From Streptococcus equinus (lineage in GTDB: Bacteria; Bacillota; Bacilli; Lactobacillales; Streptococcaceae), in NCBI RefSeq assembly GCF_900101445.1, contig NZ_FNKE01000001.1, positions 186,001 through 250,000 on the forward strand: a DNA stretch of 64,000 bases, written 5' to 3'. The notes under the pieces were generated by a model. The model did no database searches. It was given only the letters and a program-made list of their open reading frames with translations, and had not been told where the DNA came from. Position numbers and translations under genes: made by a program. Below are positions 23,791 to 34,273 of the stretch, in pieces. Position 1 is the stretch's first letter. Each line of letters starts with the position of its first letter.

Positions 23791-26700
23791 ACCATTTTTA
23801 ACGGCTGAAGCTATTTCTTCTCTACAGCAAAAAGAGGCTCAGTCATCCAAAGCGCAAAAACGAACACCTGAACAAATCGAAGCCATTTATAGTTATGGCA
23901 ATAATATTTTGGTCTCAGCATCGGCTGGTTCTGGGAAAACCTTTGTTATGGTTGAGCGCATTATTGATAAGATTTTGCGTGGTATTACCGTTGACCAGCT
24001 CTTTATTTCGACCTTTACGGTTAAAGCAGCGGGAGAATTAAAGGAACGTCTTGAGAAAAAAATCAGCCAAGCTTTGCAAAAAGCGACGAATAATGATTTA
24101 AAAACTTATCTTAACGAACAGTTGCTAGCCCTGCAGACTGCTGATATTGGAACCATGGATGCCTTTACGCAAAAGTTGGTTAACCAATACGGCTACACGT
24201 TGGGAATTTCACCTACTTTTCGTATTATGACGGATAAGAGTGAACAAGACCTTGTCAAAAATGACGTTTTCGCAGACCTTTTTGCTGATTACATGACGGG
24301 GCAAAATCAAGACATTTTCCGCAGATTAGTTCGTAATTTTTCTGGCAATCGTAAAGATAGCACAGCTTTTAGAGGAATTGTTTACAAAATCTATGATTTC
24401 AGTCAAGCAACGGATAATCCGAAGAAATGGCTGACTGAGGTTTTCTTGAAGGGTGCTATAACCTATACGGATTTTTCAGCTATTCCCGACCAAGAGGTTG
24501 CTGATTTTCTAGCTTGCATGCATGAGACAGCTAATCAATTGCAAGACGTGACTGATTTAGAAGATTACAAGCAAAAAACGGCTAAGGGGACGCCTACGGC
24601 AGCTTATAAAAAGCATTTGAACATGATTGAGCATTTGCATGAGTGGGCTATGCATTTTGAGACGCTTTACGGTCGTGACGGTCTTGGTCGTTTGGCGACA
24701 GATGTGGCTGATTTGATTCCATCTGGTCCTGCGGTGACGGTTGCGGGAGTAAAATATCCAATCTTTAAGACTCTACAAGGTCGTTTAACTGGTCTGAAAC
24801 ACTTGGAAACGATTTTCAAATACCAATCAGAAAGTTTGCCTTTGTTAGAACTCTTGCAGGCTTTCATGCAGGATTTTTCAGAGCAATATTTGCAAGCTAA
24901 AATCCAAGAAAATGCTTTTGAGTTTTCAGATATCGCGCATTTTGCGATCCAGATTTTGGAAGAAAATCCAGATATTCGTAAACTTTATCAAGATAAATAT
25001 CATGAAGTCATGGTCGATGAGTACCAGGATAATAACCACACACAAGAACGCATGCTGGAATTGTTGTCAAATGGGCATAATCGATTTATGGTGGGAGATA
25101 TCAAGCAATCCATTTATCGTTTCCGTCAGGCTGATCCGCAGATTTTCAACCAAAAATTTAAGGATTTTCAAGAGCATCCAGAACACGGAAAGTTAATTCT
25201 GCTAAAAGAAAATTTCCGTAGTCAGTCAGAAGTTTTGGATGCGACAAATAGCGTCTTTACGCACTTGATGGATGAGGCTGTTGGTGAAATTTTGTATGAT
25301 GGCATGCACCAGCTGGTAGCAGGAAGCCCTGCACAAAAAGAAGCTCACCCAGAAAATGAAACTCAAGTTCTTATTTACGACACTGATGAAAGTGGTGAGC
25401 TTGCAAGTAGCCCAGAAGAGGAGCAAATCAATCCGAACGAGGTTAAGCTGGTAGCTAAAGAAATTATTCGCCTGCATAATGAAGAAGGTGTTGCTTTTGA
25501 AGATATTACTTTGTTGGTATCATCGCGTACACGTAATGATGGCATTTTACAGACTTTCGAGCATCATGGCATTCCTTTGGTGACGGATGGCGGTGAGCAA
25601 AATTACCTAAAATCTGTTGAAGTCATGGTGATGCTAGATACTCTTAGAGCACTGGATAATCCGCTTAATGACTACGCTTTGGTGGCTCTAATGCGCTCGC
25701 CAATGTTTGCTTTTAACGAAGATGACCTTGCTCGTCTTGCCCTTCAAACAACTGAGGATGAGGCCAGAGCCAATCTTTACCAAAAATTAGAACACGCTTT
25801 GGCTAATCAAGGGCAACATGCAGAGCTAGTCACACCAGCTTTACGTCAAAAATTAAAAGATTTTATGATTTGCTTTAGCAAGTGGCGTGATTTTGCTAAA
25901 TGGCATTCGCTTTATGATTTGATTTGGAAGATTTACAATGAGCGCTTTTATTATGATTACGTTGGCAATCTTCCTCGTGCCGAGCAGCGTCAAGCCAATC
26001 TTTACGCTCTAGCCCTTCGTGCTAATAATTTTGAAAAGACTGGCTTTAAAGGCTTGTCACGCTTTATTCGCATGATTGATCGCGTCTTAGAAAGCGAAAA
26101 TGATTTGGCTGATGTTGAAGTGGCCCTTCCAAAACATGCTGTGAATTTGATGACCATCCATAAGAGTAAAGGACTTGAGTTCAAGTATGTCTTCATTTTG
26201 AATATTGACAAGAAATTCAGTATTCAAGACATGATGTCACCCTTGATTTTGTCACGACAAAATGGAGCTGGTATCAAATATTTGGCTGACATGCGAGAAG
26301 AGTTGGATACGGATGTTTTTCCAACCGTTAAAGTCAGCATGGACACTTTGCCTTATCAGCTTAATAAACGTGAACTGCGCTTAGCAACCTTGTCTGAACA
26401 AATGCGTTTGTTCTATGTTGCCATGACTCGTGCTGAAAAGAAATTGTATTTAGTCGGAAAAGCAAGTTCTGAAAAATTGGTTGATAAATACAGCGGTAAA
26501 TCTGAAAATAATCACCTTCCAGTTGCAGAACGTGAGGCTTTCATGACTTTCCAAGATTGGATGCTAGCCATTCATGAAGCTTATGAAAACTTGCCATTTA
26601 AAGTTGAATTCGTCACAGATGAAGACCTGACAGAAGAAAAAATCGGTCAGATAGAAGTCAAATCAGCTATTACACCTGATGATTTGTCAAATAACCGTCA

Positions 26701-27406
26701 GTCTGAAAATATCGCAGAAGCTTTGGATAGACTTGAGGCAGTTGAAGAGTTGAATGCCAAATATCAATCAGCCATTAACCTGCCAAGTTTAAGAACACCT
26801 AGTCAGGTCAAGAAGCTTTATGAGCCTGTCATGGATACTGATGGGGTTGATGTGATGGCTAAGAAGGACCAAGTAAAACCAAGCTTTGCCTTACCTGATT
26901 TTTCGAAAAAAGCCAAGGTCGAAGCAACAGCGATTGGTTCTGCTATGCACGAGCTCATGCAGCGCATCTCCTTGTCTCAAAAAGTGACACTAGAGGATAT
27001 TTCAACAGCCCTAACACAAGTGTCTGCTGAAGATGAAGTTAAAGCGCGTATTCGTCTAGAAAATGTTTTGGATTTCTTTGAGAAGTCAGCTCTTGGACAG
27101 TTGATTCAGCAAAATACCGATAAAATCTACCGCGAAGCTCCATTTGCCATGTTAAAAGAAGACCCTGAGAGCAAAGAAAAATTCGTTGTTCGTGGGATTG
27201 TCGATGCTTATCTTCTTTTAGAGGATCGTTTGGTTCTTTTAGATTACAAGACTGATAAATACACAAACAGCGAGGAAATCAAAGATCGATACCAAGGCCA
27301 AATGGCACTTTATGCCGAAGCACTCAGCAAGTCATATCATATTGATCAAGTTGATAAATACCTTGTTTTGCTTGGTGGAGAGCGTCTGGAAGTAGTTAAA
27401 CTTTAA
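23780..27406 (+). CDS. rexA: ATP-dependent helicase/nuclease subunit RexA (AddA type)
   Basis: UvrD-like superfamily 1 helicase with a fused nuclease, 1208 aa. It shows Walker [10 protein letters not shown] near residue 50, the DEXX box [11 protein letters not shown] near 413, helicase motifs including [14 protein letters not shown], and the C-terminal nuclease motif [11 protein letters not shown] near 1155. It pairs with RexB in break resection and also degrades foreign linear DNA. The ATG overlaps the rexB end with GAGGAGG just upstream, typical of translational coupling. Confidence 0.96.
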   Translation: MTFKPFLTAEAISSLQQKEAQSSKAQKRTPEQIEAIYSYGNNILVSASAGSGKTFVMVERIIDKILRGITVDQLFISTFTVKAAGELKERLEKKISQALQKATNNDLKTYLNEQLLALQTADIGTMDAFTQKLVNQYGYTLGISPTFRIMTDKSEQDLVKNDVFADLFADYMTGQNQDIFRRLVRNFSGNRKDSTAFRGIVYKIYDFSQATDNPKKWLTEVFLKGAITYTDFSAIPDQEVADFLACMHETANQLQDVTDLEDYKQKTAKGTPTAAYKKHLNMIEHLHEWAMHFETLYGRDGLGRLATDVADLIPSGPAVTVAGVKYPIFKTLQGRLTGLKHLETIFKYQSESLPLLELLQAFMQDFSEQYLQAKIQENAFEFSDIAHFAIQILEENPDIRKLYQDKYHEVMVDEYQDNNHTQERMLELLSNGHNRFMVGDIKQSIYRFRQADPQIFNQKFKDFQEHPEHGKLILLKENFRSQSEVLDATNSVFTHLMDEAVGEILYDGMHQLVAGSPAQKEAHPENETQVLIYDTDESGELASSPEEEQINPNEVKLVAKEIIRLHNEEGVAFEDITLLVSSRTRNDGILQTFEHHGIPLVTDGGEQNYLKSVEVMVMLDTLRALDNPLNDYALVALMRSPMFAFNEDDLARLALQTTEDEARANLYQKLEHALANQGQHAELVTPALRQKLKDFMICFSKWRDFAKWHSLYDLIWKIYNERFYYDYVGNLPRAEQRQANLYALALRANNFEKTGFKGLSRFIRMIDRVLESENDLADVEVALPKHAVNLMTIHKSKGLEFKYVFILNIDKKFSIQDMMSPLILSRQNGAGIKYLADMREELDTDVFPTVKVSMDTLPYQLNKRELRLATLSEQMRLFYVAMTRAEKKLYLVGKASSEKLVDKYSGKSENNHLPVAEREAFMTFQDWMLAIHEAYENLPFKVEFVTDEDLTEEKIGQIEVKSAITPDDLSNNRQSENIAEALDRLEAVEELNAKYQSAINLPSLRTPSQVKKLYEPVMDTDGVDVMAKKDQVKPSFALPDFSKKAKVEATAIGSAMHELMQRISLSQKVTLEDISTALTQVSAEDEVKARIRLENVLDFFEKSALGQLIQQNTDKIYREAPFAMLKEDPESKEKFVVRGIVDAYLLLEDRLVLLDYKTDKYTNSEEIKDRYQGQMALYAEALSKSYHIDQVDKYLVLLGGERLEVVKL

Positions 27407-27415
27407 AAGTAATTA

Positions 27416-27454
27416 AAAAAACGACCGTTTAGCATAAAGCTTGCGGCCGTTTTT
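27416..27454. terminator. Bidirectional terminator between rexA and the MetE-like gene
   Basis: AAAACG-A-CCG (27418-27427) pairs with CGG-C-CGTTTT (27444-27453), with A residues before and T residues after, so it can serve rexA (+) and, less directly, the convergent minus-strand gene. Confidence 0.8.
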
Positions 27455-27508
27455 GGTATAGTATATTGTATTATTGTATATTGAAAAAATAAAGGCGAGT
27501 TGATTGGA

Positions 27509-28654
27509 TTAACTCCAGAATTTAGCGGCGATGTCTTGACCTTGCTTGATTTTAGCCCATTGTTGTGGAATAGCAAGTTCGTTTCCTGAATCACATGATG
27601 CAAAACCACATTGGTGAGAAAGGAAAAGACGGTCTTTAGGGATGATTTGGCTAGCTTCTTCAAGCATTTTAAGTGCGCGGTCTTCATCATCAAGGTCAGT
27701 TGTTTTACTTGAAAGAAGTCCAAGAACAACCTCAGCATCTGAGTCTTTCAAGCTTTCAAGCGCTTTAAGGTCACCAGCTACTTCGCTATCCCATTCAAGG
27801 AAGAAACGGTCATAGTGTTGGTCTTTCAAGAATTTTGTTGCGATAGCTTCGTAAGTACCACCAGCAGCAGAACGGCTTTCGTAGTTACCACGGCAGTTGT
27901 GAGTCCAGACTTGCAAGCCAAGTTCATGACCATAGTCAGCAACATCGTTATTTACTGCGATGAATTCGTCAGCAAGGTTAGCAAGAGCGCTATTTCCTTG
28001 AGCAAAGAAACCAGCTGGGTTTGTTTCATCGAAAAGTTCCCAGAGGCAATCGTCAAATTGGATAATTTCTCCGCCAGCTTCTTTGTATTCTTTCAAGAAT
28101 TCTTTATAAGCATTTGTAAGACCAGCTTTTAGTTCTTCTTTAGTTTTGTAAACTTGGTCTTCGCCAACTAATTGATTAAAGACTGTGAATTCTGTGTAAG
28201 CGTGAGCAGGCCCCCAGATAGTTAATTTGGTATCAGAGTCACCAGCTTCTTCTTTAAGTAAATTAAAGATGTCAAGGAAGTGGTGGTTTTTACCTGAAAG
28301 TGGCTCTGTGATGCGAATACCAATGTCTTTACGTGTTTCGAAGTGCCCGCCATCATGGTCTTTGAAGCTGTAGCCATGGTCTGCGATGTAGCGTTCAATC
28401 CCTTTTAGACCCCAGACAAAGTCGAGGTGCCACATAGATTTTGAAAATTCACCATCAGTAAGCACATCGATACCATTTGCTTTTTCTTTTGCGATAACTT
28501 TTTTGATGTCAGCTGTTTCTGTTTCATGGTAGCCATCAAAAGCATCGTAGAAAGGGTATGTGATATCATCTCGATGTTCGATTGCGATTTTATATTCGCG
28601 TAAATCAGCTGGTCGTAGGAGCGAACCAACTAGTTGAAATCTTGATTTTGCCAT
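27509..28654 (-). CDS. Cobalamin-independent methionine synthase-type methyltransferase (MetE C-terminal-like)
   Basis: Protein of 381 aa homologous to the catalytic C-terminal half of MetE. The zinc ligands are visible: the HxC motif in QVWTHNCRGN, a glutamate in FFLEWDSE, and a cysteine in LSHQCGFASCDSG. The whole N-terminal half of classical MetE is missing, as in a recognised single-domain family. It probably methylates homocysteine to methionine, but the methyl donor is uncertain. I start it at 28654, where GAGG lies 8 nt upstream, instead of an in-frame ATG 54 nt earlier. A MET box upstream supports methionine control. Confidence 0.85.
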   Translation of the reverse strand: MAKSRFQLVGSLLRPADLREYKIAIEHRDDITYPFYDAFDGYHETETADIKKVIAKEKANGIDVLTDGEFSKSMWHLDFVWGLKGIERYIADHGYSFKDHDGGHFETRKDIGIRITEPLSGKNHHFLDIFNLLKEEAGDSDTKLTIWGPAHAYTEFTVFNQLVGEDQVYKTKEELKAGLTNAYKEFLKEYKEAGGEIIQFDDCLWELFDETNPAGFFAQGNSALANLADEFIAVNNDVADYGHELGLQVWTHNCRGNYESRSAAGGTYEAIATKFLKDQHYDRFFLEWDSEVAGDLKALESLKDSDAEVVLGLLSSKTTDLDDEDRALKMLEEASQIIPKDRLFLSHQCGFASCDSGNELAIPQQWAKIKQGQDIAAKFWS

Positions 28655-28687
28655 TTCATGTACCTCGTTTGTTTTTTTGTGATTCCT

Positions 28688-28716
28688 ATTGTAGCGGAGC
28701 TTTGCCATTTTGAAAA
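28688..28716 (-). promoter_or_regulatory. Promoter of the MetE-like gene
   Basis: On the minus strand TTTTCA (28716-28711), 17-nt spacer, TACAAT (28693-28688). Predicted start of transcription is about 28681. Confidence 0.6.
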
Positions 28717-28739
28717 ATAGTTATTTTTTTAGGACTATG

Positions 28740-28756
28740 TATAGTTTTAAACTATA
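28740..28756. promoter_or_regulatory. MET box (LysR-type methionine regulator site)
   Basis: TATAGTTTTAAACTATA, a 17-bp palindrome with a free central base, matches the streptococcal MET box consensus TATAGTTTSAAACTATA bound by MetR/MtaR-type regulators. Its centre lies 67 bp upstream of the predicted minus-strand start, the usual place for an activator of this class. Confidence 0.88.
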
Positions 28757-28838
28757 ACTAAAAAAATAAAAATCTCTGTCTAATTAACAGAAAATTTGGT
28801 ATACTAAGAAAATACAGACAATTACAAGGAGATTTAGA

Positions 28839-29282
28839 ATGGATATTTGGGAAAAGTTATATCAAGCAGCAAAAAAGGATTATAATCCTCATTATGTGAC
28901 GCCATTTATCTATTCAAATCACGTGGTTGCAGCAATTGAAGCAGAAGATGGTCAGATTTTTACAGGTTATTGTTTTGAAGCAACTTCTGGTGTTTTTCAC
29001 CTTTGCGCAGAACGCGCAGCAGCTTTTAACATGTTTCAACAATCTGGTCAAACCACTATCAAACGCATCATTGCGTTTCGCGATAAACCACCTTACGGAG
29101 AAGGTTCGGGAATGCCTTGCGGAGCCTGCCGTGAGTTCTTGATGCAATTGTCACCGAAAAATAAAGATTTGGAATTTATGCTTGATTATGAGAAACGTGA
29201 AACCATCACCTTAGGTGAATTGATGCCATTATGGTGGGGGACAGAGCGAATGGCAGCAGGCATTGAAGAATTAGAAGATTAA
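28839..29282 (+). CDS. Cytidine deaminase-like zinc enzyme
   Basis: Protein of 147 aa with the deaminase zinc motifs: HLCAERAA, giving the Cys ligand and catalytic Glu in a C-A-E arrangement, and PCGACREFL, giving two Cys ligands. This fits the free nucleoside cytidine deaminase fold, but the family also includes blasticidin S deaminase-like members. The C-terminus (TLGELMPLWWGTERM) differs from standard Cdd, so the substrate is left open. AAGGAG precedes the ATG. Confidence 0.82.
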   Translation: MDIWEKLYQAAKKDYNPHYVTPFIYSNHVVAAIEAEDGQIFTGYCFEATSGVFHLCAERAAAFNMFQQSGQTTIKRIIAFRDKPPYGEGSGMPCGACREFLMQLSPKNKDLEFMLDYEKRETITLGELMPLWWGTERMAAGIEELED

Positions 29283-29301
29283 TAACAAAGCGAGGGATAG
29301 G

Positions 29302-30036
29302 ATGCGAGATAATCATTTACACACACATTTTTCTTATGATTCAGATGCGCGGTTTGAAGATTATTTAGACCATTATACAGGGGATATTGTGACGACTGAG
29401 CATTATGATTTGTCAAATCCATATACCAAGCAAGATGATGTGCCAGATTACGAGGCTTACTCGCGTGAAATAGCTAAGCTTAATCAAAAATACGGCAATC
29501 GTATTAAAAAAGGCATTGAAATTGGTTATTATCAGCCACGTGAAGCGGATATTCTTGCTTATTTGGCGGATAAGGACTATGATTTGAAACTCTTGTCGGT
29601 TCATCACAATGGGACAAATGATTATCTTGATGATGAAGTGGCAGATATGGATAGAGATGAGATTATCCAAGAGTATCTGGACAGATTGGAGTATGCGATT
29701 GGACGCGTGGATGCGGATGTTTTAGCACATTTTGACTATGGTTTTCGCATTTTTGATATGACCGTTGCGGATTTAAAAGCTTACGAACCTCAACTTAAAC
29801 GTATCTTCCAGAAGATGATTGATTATGATTTGGCTTTTGAGTTAAATAGCAAATCGATGTACTTGTATGGCAAGGAAGATCTTTACCGTTATGCTTTAGG
29901 CTTGGTTAGAGAATTGGGCTGCCACAAATATTCTATCGGTTCAGACGGTCATAAGTTGGAGCATTTCCGATTAGCCTTTGATAAAATCCAAAACCTTTTA
30001 GATGAGTTTGGCATTGAAGATTGGGAAATTTTGTAA
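29302..30036 (+). CDS. PHP domain phosphoesterase, histidinol-phosphatase-like
   Basis: Protein of 244 aa with the metal-binding motifs of the PHP family: DNHLHTHFS (residues 3-11), TTEHYD, SVHH, LAHFDY and GSDGHKLEH. Members include HisK/HisJ histidinol-phosphatases; no histidine genes lie nearby, so the substrate is uncertain. It starts 19 nt after the deaminase-like gene and is probably co-transcribed with it. Confidence 0.82.
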   Translation: MRDNHLHTHFSYDSDARFEDYLDHYTGDIVTTEHYDLSNPYTKQDDVPDYEAYSREIAKLNQKYGNRIKKGIEIGYYQPREADILAYLADKDYDLKLLSVHHNGTNDYLDDEVADMDRDEIIQEYLDRLEYAIGRVDADVLAHFDYGFRIFDMTVADLKAYEPQLKRIFQKMIDYDLAFELNSKSMYLYGKEDLYRYALGLVRELGCHKYSIGSDGHKLEHFRLAFDKIQNLLDEFGIEDWEIL

Positions 30037-30040
30037 AACA

Positions 30041-30074
30041 AAAAGCCCGTGAGCATAAGGCTCAGGGCTTTTTA
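30041..30074. terminator. Terminator between the PHP gene and the DUF3042 gene
   Basis: AAAAGCCC (30041-30048) and GAG (30051-30053) pair with CTC (30061-30063) and GGGCTTTT (30065-30072). A-rich and T-rich flanks allow action in both directions. Confidence 0.88.
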
Positions 30075-30085
30075 ACGTTTAAAAA

Positions 30086-30262
30086 TTAGTGAGAAATACG
30101 TTTGCGGGCTGCTTTTTTACGATTTTCTTGAATGAAAGCAGCTTTTTCTTCTTCAGGGTCAATGATTTTTTTCTTAACTGCGAAAATAGCACCTGCGACA
30201 GTAGCTGCAGTGGCTACAACACCAGTAGCAAGACCTTTAGCGAATGCAAATTTTTTAGCCAT
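30086..30262 (-). CDS. DUF3042 family small protein
   Basis: A 58-aa protein read directly from the minus strand. The ATG at 30262 is preceded by GAGGAGG. An N-terminal hydrophobic glycine/alanine/valine segment (FAKGLATGVVATAATVAGAI, residues 7-26) is followed by a basic tail with KKAARKR. This matches the DUF3042 family of short Firmicute proteins, which have no known function. It could be a single-pass membrane protein with a cytoplasmic basic tail. It stands alone, convergent with the PHP gene. Confidence 0.88.
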   Translation of the reverse strand: MAKKFAFAKGLATGVVATAATVAGAIFAVKKKIIDPEEEKAAFIQENRKKAARKRISH

Positions 30263-30448
30263 AATAATTTCCTCCTCACTGATAAGAACAGGGAGTATAA
30301 AGAGGTCTTTATACTCTTTTATGGCAGTAGGATTTGTTTTCTTGTCCTACCACCTTATGTTATAATAATGGTAACGAAAATTGCCTAAAAATTCAAGTGA
30401 AAACGTTATATTTACTAAAAAATCAGGCTTAGGACGGATAAAAAATAG

Positions 30449-31348
30449 ATGTCAAAAAAAATAAAACTGCTAGCTGTAGTTGGGCCGACAGCTGTTGGAA
30501 AAACAGCTTTAGGAATCGAACTCGCTAAGCAATTTAACGGAGAAATTATCAGCGGTGACAGTCAACAAGTCTACCGTAAGCTGGATATTGGAACAGCTAA
30601 GGCTACACCTGAAGAACAAGCAGCAGCTCCTCACCACTTGATAGATGTGCGTGATGTTGATGAGACTTATTCAGTTTATGACTTTGTGACTGAGGCTAAG
30701 GCTGCGATTGACGATATTGTTAGTCGAGGAAAGCTTCCTATTATCGTCGGAGGAACTGGCCTTTATCTTCAAAGTTTGCTAGAAGGTTATCATTTAGGTG
30801 GTGAGGTTGACCAAGAAAAAGTTCTTGCATACCGAAAAGAGTTGGACTTGCTAAGTGATGAAGAGCTTTTTGAAAAAATAGCAGAGCAGAAGATTGAGAT
30901 TCCTCAAATCAACCGCCGTCGTGCCATTCGTGCTTTGGAGTTAGCTAAGTTTGGACAAGATTTGCAAAATAAAGAAACTAACTATGATTCCTATTTGATT
31001 GGTTTAAATGATGACCGTCAAGTGCTTTATGACCGTATCAATCGCCGTGTTGACCTTATGGTTGAAAATGGTGTTTTAGATGAGGCAAAATGGCTTTATG
31101 ACAATTATCGTGAGGTCCAAGCCGCGCGAGCTATTGGTTACAAGGAACTTTTCCCGTATTTTGCTGGGGAAGATTCTCTTGAAAACTGTGTTGAAAAATT
31201 AAAACAAAACACACGTCGCTTTGCAAAACGCCAGTTAACATGGTTTAGAAACCGTATGGCAGTTAAGTTTTACAATGTTTCAGAAGCTGATTTTAAAGCT
31301 AGTGTTACAAGTGATGTTGATTGTTTTTTAAATGATAAGAAATTGTAA
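30449..31348 (+). CDS. miaA: tRNA dimethylallyltransferase MiaA
   Basis: Transfers a dimethylallyl group to adenine 37 of tRNAs reading UNN codons, aiding translation accuracy. It is 299 aa with the P-loop GPTAVGKT (residues 11-18), the DSQQVYR motif near 38-44 and the conserved [10 protein letters not shown] and GYKELFPYF segments. There is no clear Shine-Dalgarno other than a weak GGA. A hairpin follows, so it may be mostly monocistronic, with hflX 85 nt downstream. Confidence 0.95.
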   Translation: MSKKIKLLAVVGPTAVGKTALGIELAKQFNGEIISGDSQQVYRKLDIGTAKATPEEQAAAPHHLIDVRDVDETYSVYDFVTEAKAAIDDIVSRGKLPIIVGGTGLYLQSLLEGYHLGGEVDQEKVLAYRKELDLLSDEELFEKIAEQKIEIPQINRRRAIRALELAKFGQDLQNKETNYDSYLIGLNDDRQVLYDRINRRVDLMVENGVLDEAKWLYDNYREVQAARAIGYKELFPYFAGEDSLENCVEKLKQNTRRFAKRQLTWFRNRMAVKFYNVSEADFKASVTSDVDCFLNDKKL

Positions 31349-31376
31349 GGGAGTAAAACGCTCCCTTTCACTTTTT
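31347..31376 (+). terminator. Hairpin after miaA
   Basis: AAGGGAG (31347-31353) pairs with CTCCCTT (31361-31367), then TCACTTTTTG. The interrupted T tract suggests a partial terminator that may allow some read-through to hflX. Confidence 0.6.
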
Positions 31377-31433
31377 GTAGAAATTTTATGATATAATGAG
31401 ATTTACGGATTAATTAAGAAGAGGGGTGAGTGC

Positions 31434-32672
31434 ATGATTGAAACAAGCGAACATCAAGAGCGCGTGATTTTACTGGGCGTTGAGCTGCCAGACACTGAAA
31501 ATTTTGACATGTCTATGGAAGAGTTAGCTTCGCTGGCTAAAACAGCAGGAGCGCAGGTGGTTTCCTCTTATCGCCAAAAACGCGAAAAATACGATAGTAA
31601 ATCATTGATTGGCTCAGGAAAATTAGCTGAAATTAAAGCGATTGTTGACGCTGATGAGATTGACACTGTTATTGTTAATGACCGTTTAACACCCCGTCAA
31701 AATGTTAACTTAGAATCAGAGCTTGGGGTTAAAGTCATTGACCGCATGCAGTTGATTTTGGATATTTTTGCCATGCGTGCTCGTAGTCACGAAGGAAAAT
31801 TGCAAGTTCATCTGGCTCAACTCAAATACATGTTGCCCCGTCTTGTCGGTCAAGGGGTTATGCTAAGCCGTCAAGCAGGTGGAATTGGTAGCCGAGGACC
31901 TGGTGAAAGTCAATTGGAATTGAACCGACGTTCGATTCGCAATCAGATTTCAGATATTGAACGCCAATTGAAGGTGGTTGAAAAGAATCGTGAGACTGGG
32001 CGTGAAAAACGTACAGAATCACAAGTCTTTAAAATTGGACTCATTGGTTATACAAATGCTGGTAAATCAACCATTATGAATGTCCTAACCAATGATAAAC
32101 AATACGAAGCTGATGAATTATTTGCGACTTTGGATGCGACAACTAAGCAGATTTACTTGCAAAATCAATTTCAAGTGACGCTTACAGATACGGTTGGTTT
32201 TATTCAAAACTTGCCAACTGAGTTGGTGGCAGCCTTTAAGTCAACCTTGGAAGAAAGTCGTCATGTTGATTTGCTGCTACACGTGATTGATGCCAGCGAC
32301 CCAAATCATGCGGAACACGAAAAAGTTGTTTTAAATTTGCTAAAAGAGTTGGATATGTTGGATATTCCGCGTTTAGCTGTTTATAACAAGATGGATGTGG
32401 CGGAGCACTTTGCAGCGACAGCTTTCCCAAATGTGCGTATTTCTGCGCGTGATAAAGATGCTCGTTCACTTTTGCGCCGTTTGATTATCAATGAAATTCG
32501 TGAGATTTTTGAACCATTTAGCATTCGTGTTCACCAAAATCAAGCCTATAAGTTATACGATTTAAATAAAATCGCTCTGCTTGACCGCTATGATTTTGCA
32601 GAAGAATACGAAACCATCACTGGTTACATTAATCCAAAAAATAAATGGAGACTAGAAGAATTCTATGACTGA
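31434..32672 (+). CDS. hflX: Ribosome-associated GTPase HflX
   Basis: GTPase of 412 aa that binds the 50S subunit and splits or rescues stalled ribosomes in relatives. The N-terminal HflX domain (VSSYRQKREKYDSKSLIGSGKL) and linker helix with GPGESQLELNRR are followed by the G domain with G1 GYTNAGKST (about residues 205-213), G3 DTVG and G4 NKMD. AGAGGGGTGAG precedes the ATG. It overlaps the next gene by 8 nt. Confidence 0.95.
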   Translation: MIETSEHQERVILLGVELPDTENFDMSMEELASLAKTAGAQVVSSYRQKREKYDSKSLIGSGKLAEIKAIVDADEIDTVIVNDRLTPRQNVNLESELGVKVIDRMQLILDIFAMRARSHEGKLQVHLAQLKYMLPRLVGQGVMLSRQAGGIGSRGPGESQLELNRRSIRNQISDIERQLKVVEKNRETGREKRTESQVFKIGLIGYTNAGKSTIMNVLTNDKQYEADELFATLDATTKQIYLQNQFQVTLTDTVGFIQNLPTELVAAFKSTLEESRHVDLLLHVIDASDPNHAEHEKVVLNLLKELDMLDIPRLAVYNKMDVAEHFAATAFPNVRISARDKDARSLLRRLIINEIREIFEPFSIRVHQNQAYKLYDLNKIALLDRYDFAEEYETITGYINPKNKWRLEEFYD

Positions 32673-33303
32673 TTATATAAGCTTAGCTTTAAAATATGGT
32701 GGCTTTACGTCACTAGATAAAGTGTATTTGCAAAATGTTTTGGAGGAGTTAACAGATGAGCAAAAATTGAGCTTCATCACACCGCCTCCAAGTGTTATCA
32801 ATGCTTATTTTGCAGAAATGTATCAAAAACAATCTCCGCAAGCCGCAACAGATTACTATTTTGAACTATCAAAAGAATTGCACTTGTTAAATGATAAGCC
32901 ATCTTTTGACGAACACAAACCTTTTATTCGTTTGAATTTATCAGGTAAATCATATGGTTTCACTTATGAAAATGATAAAGAGGTTGCTCGTGTCTTTTCT
33001 GAAAAAGATGAAGCTTTGACAAGAGATGTCTTGTTTGAATTGGCTCAAGTTTTTCCTCAATATAAAATTTATGTTGAAGATGGCAAAATCAAAATGTCAA
33101 AAATAACTTTTGATGACCAAGAACTTGAAGACCTCACGCCAGAAAGTAGTCTGCTCAGCCACGTTTCAAAATTAAAAGGAAATATGGTTAAGCTAAAAAG
33201 TTTTAATCGCGATGAATTGTCAGACTTGCTAGCTCATTACCAAGGGCAAGTTTATTACACGTTTGATCAACGTGAATTTATCGCTTATGTAAAAGTATCG
33301 TAA
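32665..33303 (+). CDS. Conserved hypothetical cytoplasmic protein
   Basis: Protein of 212 aa with no membrane segment or signal peptide. I recognise no catalytic motif. It is acidic and helical in its N-terminal half (SLDKVYLQNVLEELTDEQKLSFITPPPSVINAYFAEMYQKQSPQAA region), with a more beta-rich C-terminal half. It overlaps hflX by 8 nt and precedes rnz by 40 nt, so it is part of the same transcript. Some databases give such neighbours enzyme names without basis; I leave the function open. Confidence 0.75.
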   Translation: MTDYISLALKYGGFTSLDKVYLQNVLEELTDEQKLSFITPPPSVINAYFAEMYQKQSPQAATDYYFELSKELHLLNDKPSFDEHKPFIRLNLSGKSYGFTYENDKEVARVFSEKDEALTRDVLFELAQVFPQYKIYVEDGKIKMSKITFDDQELEDLTPESSLLSHVSKLKGNMVKLKSFNRDELSDLLAHYQGQVYYTFDQREFIAYVKVS

Positions 33304-33343
33304 TAGGAAGGATAAGTAAAAACTTCGGTTTTTATAGGTATAT

Positions 33344-34273
33344 ATGGAATTACAATTTTTGGGAACAGGAGCGGGTCAGCCCTCAAAGTCACGTAATGTG
33401 TCAAGCTTAGTGTTAAAGTTACTTGACGAGATTAATGAGGTATGGATGTTTGACTGTGGTGAAGGAACACAACGTCAGATTTTGGAAACAACTATCCGTC
33501 CTCGTAAAGTGAAACGCATTTTTATCACGCACTTGCACGGTGACCACATTTTTGGTCTTCCTGGCTTTTTGGCAAGTCGCGCTTTCCAGGCAAATGAAGA
33601 ACAAACTGACCTTGATATTTATGGTCCAGTCGGTATTCGTTCATACGTTTTGAGCAGTTTGCGCTTGTCTGGTGCTCGTTTGCCATACCGTATTCATTTT
33701 CATGAATTTGACGAAAACAGTCTTGGCAAAATCATGGAAACTGACAAGTTTGTGGTATATGCTGAGAAATTGGATCACACTATTTTCTGTATTGGTTATC
33801 GTGTGATGCAAAAAGATTTGGAAGGAACACTTGATGCAGAAGCGTTGAAAGCTGCAGGTGTGCCATTTGGTCCATTATTTGGAAAAATCAAGAGCGGTCA
33901 AGATGTTGTCTTAGAAGATGGCACAAAAATTATCGCCAAAGATTACATCTCAGCACCGAAAAAAGGAAAAGTTATCACTGTTTTAGGTGATACACGTAAG
34001 ACTGATGCTAGTGTGCGTCTTGGTTTGGGAGCTGATATCTTGGTTCACGAATCAACATATGGAAAAGGTGATGAGAGAATCGCCCGCAAGCACGGACACT
34101 CAACAGGAACTCAGGCTGCCCAGATTGCTAAAGAAGCGTCAGCTAAATGTTTATTGCTTAATCACATCAGTGCTCGTTTCTTGGGACGCGAATGCAAACA
34201 AATTGAAACGGATGCTCAAGCAATCTTTGAAAATACACACTTGGTTAAAGATTTGGAAGAAATTAGCTTATGA
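33344..34273 (+). CDS. rnz: Ribonuclease Z
   Basis: Metallo-beta-lactamase fold endonuclease that removes the 3' trailer of tRNA precursors. It is 309 aa, with the zinc motif HLHGDHIFG (about residues 63-71), [15 protein letters not shown] and the C-terminal LLNHISARF. It shares a 4-nt overlap with the SDR gene downstream, typical of a tight operon. Confidence 0.95.
   Translation: MELQFLGTGAGQPSKSRNVSSLVLKLLDEINEVWMFDCGEGTQRQILETTIRPRKVKRIFITHLHGDHIFGLPGFLASRAFQANEEQTDLDIYGPVGIRSYVLSSLRLSGARLPYRIHFHEFDENSLGKIMETDKFVVYAEKLDHTIFCIGYRVMQKDLEGTLDAEALKAAGVPFGPLFGKIKSGQDVVLEDGTKIIAKDYISAPKKGKVITVLGDTRKTDASVRLGLGADILVHESTYGKGDERIARKHGHSTGTQAAQIAKEASAKCLLLNHISARFLGRECKQIETDAQAIFENTHLVKDLEEISL

Noticed and set aside
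30089..30388. Plus-strand frames around 30.1-30.4 kb
   Set aside because: They are the complement of the DUF3042 gene and its promoter region; the minus-strand gene has a clear ribosome binding site and family match.
30398..30410. TGAAAACGTTATA upstream of miaA as a CcpA site
   Set aside because: Only one arm fits the cre consensus and no carbon-related gene follows.
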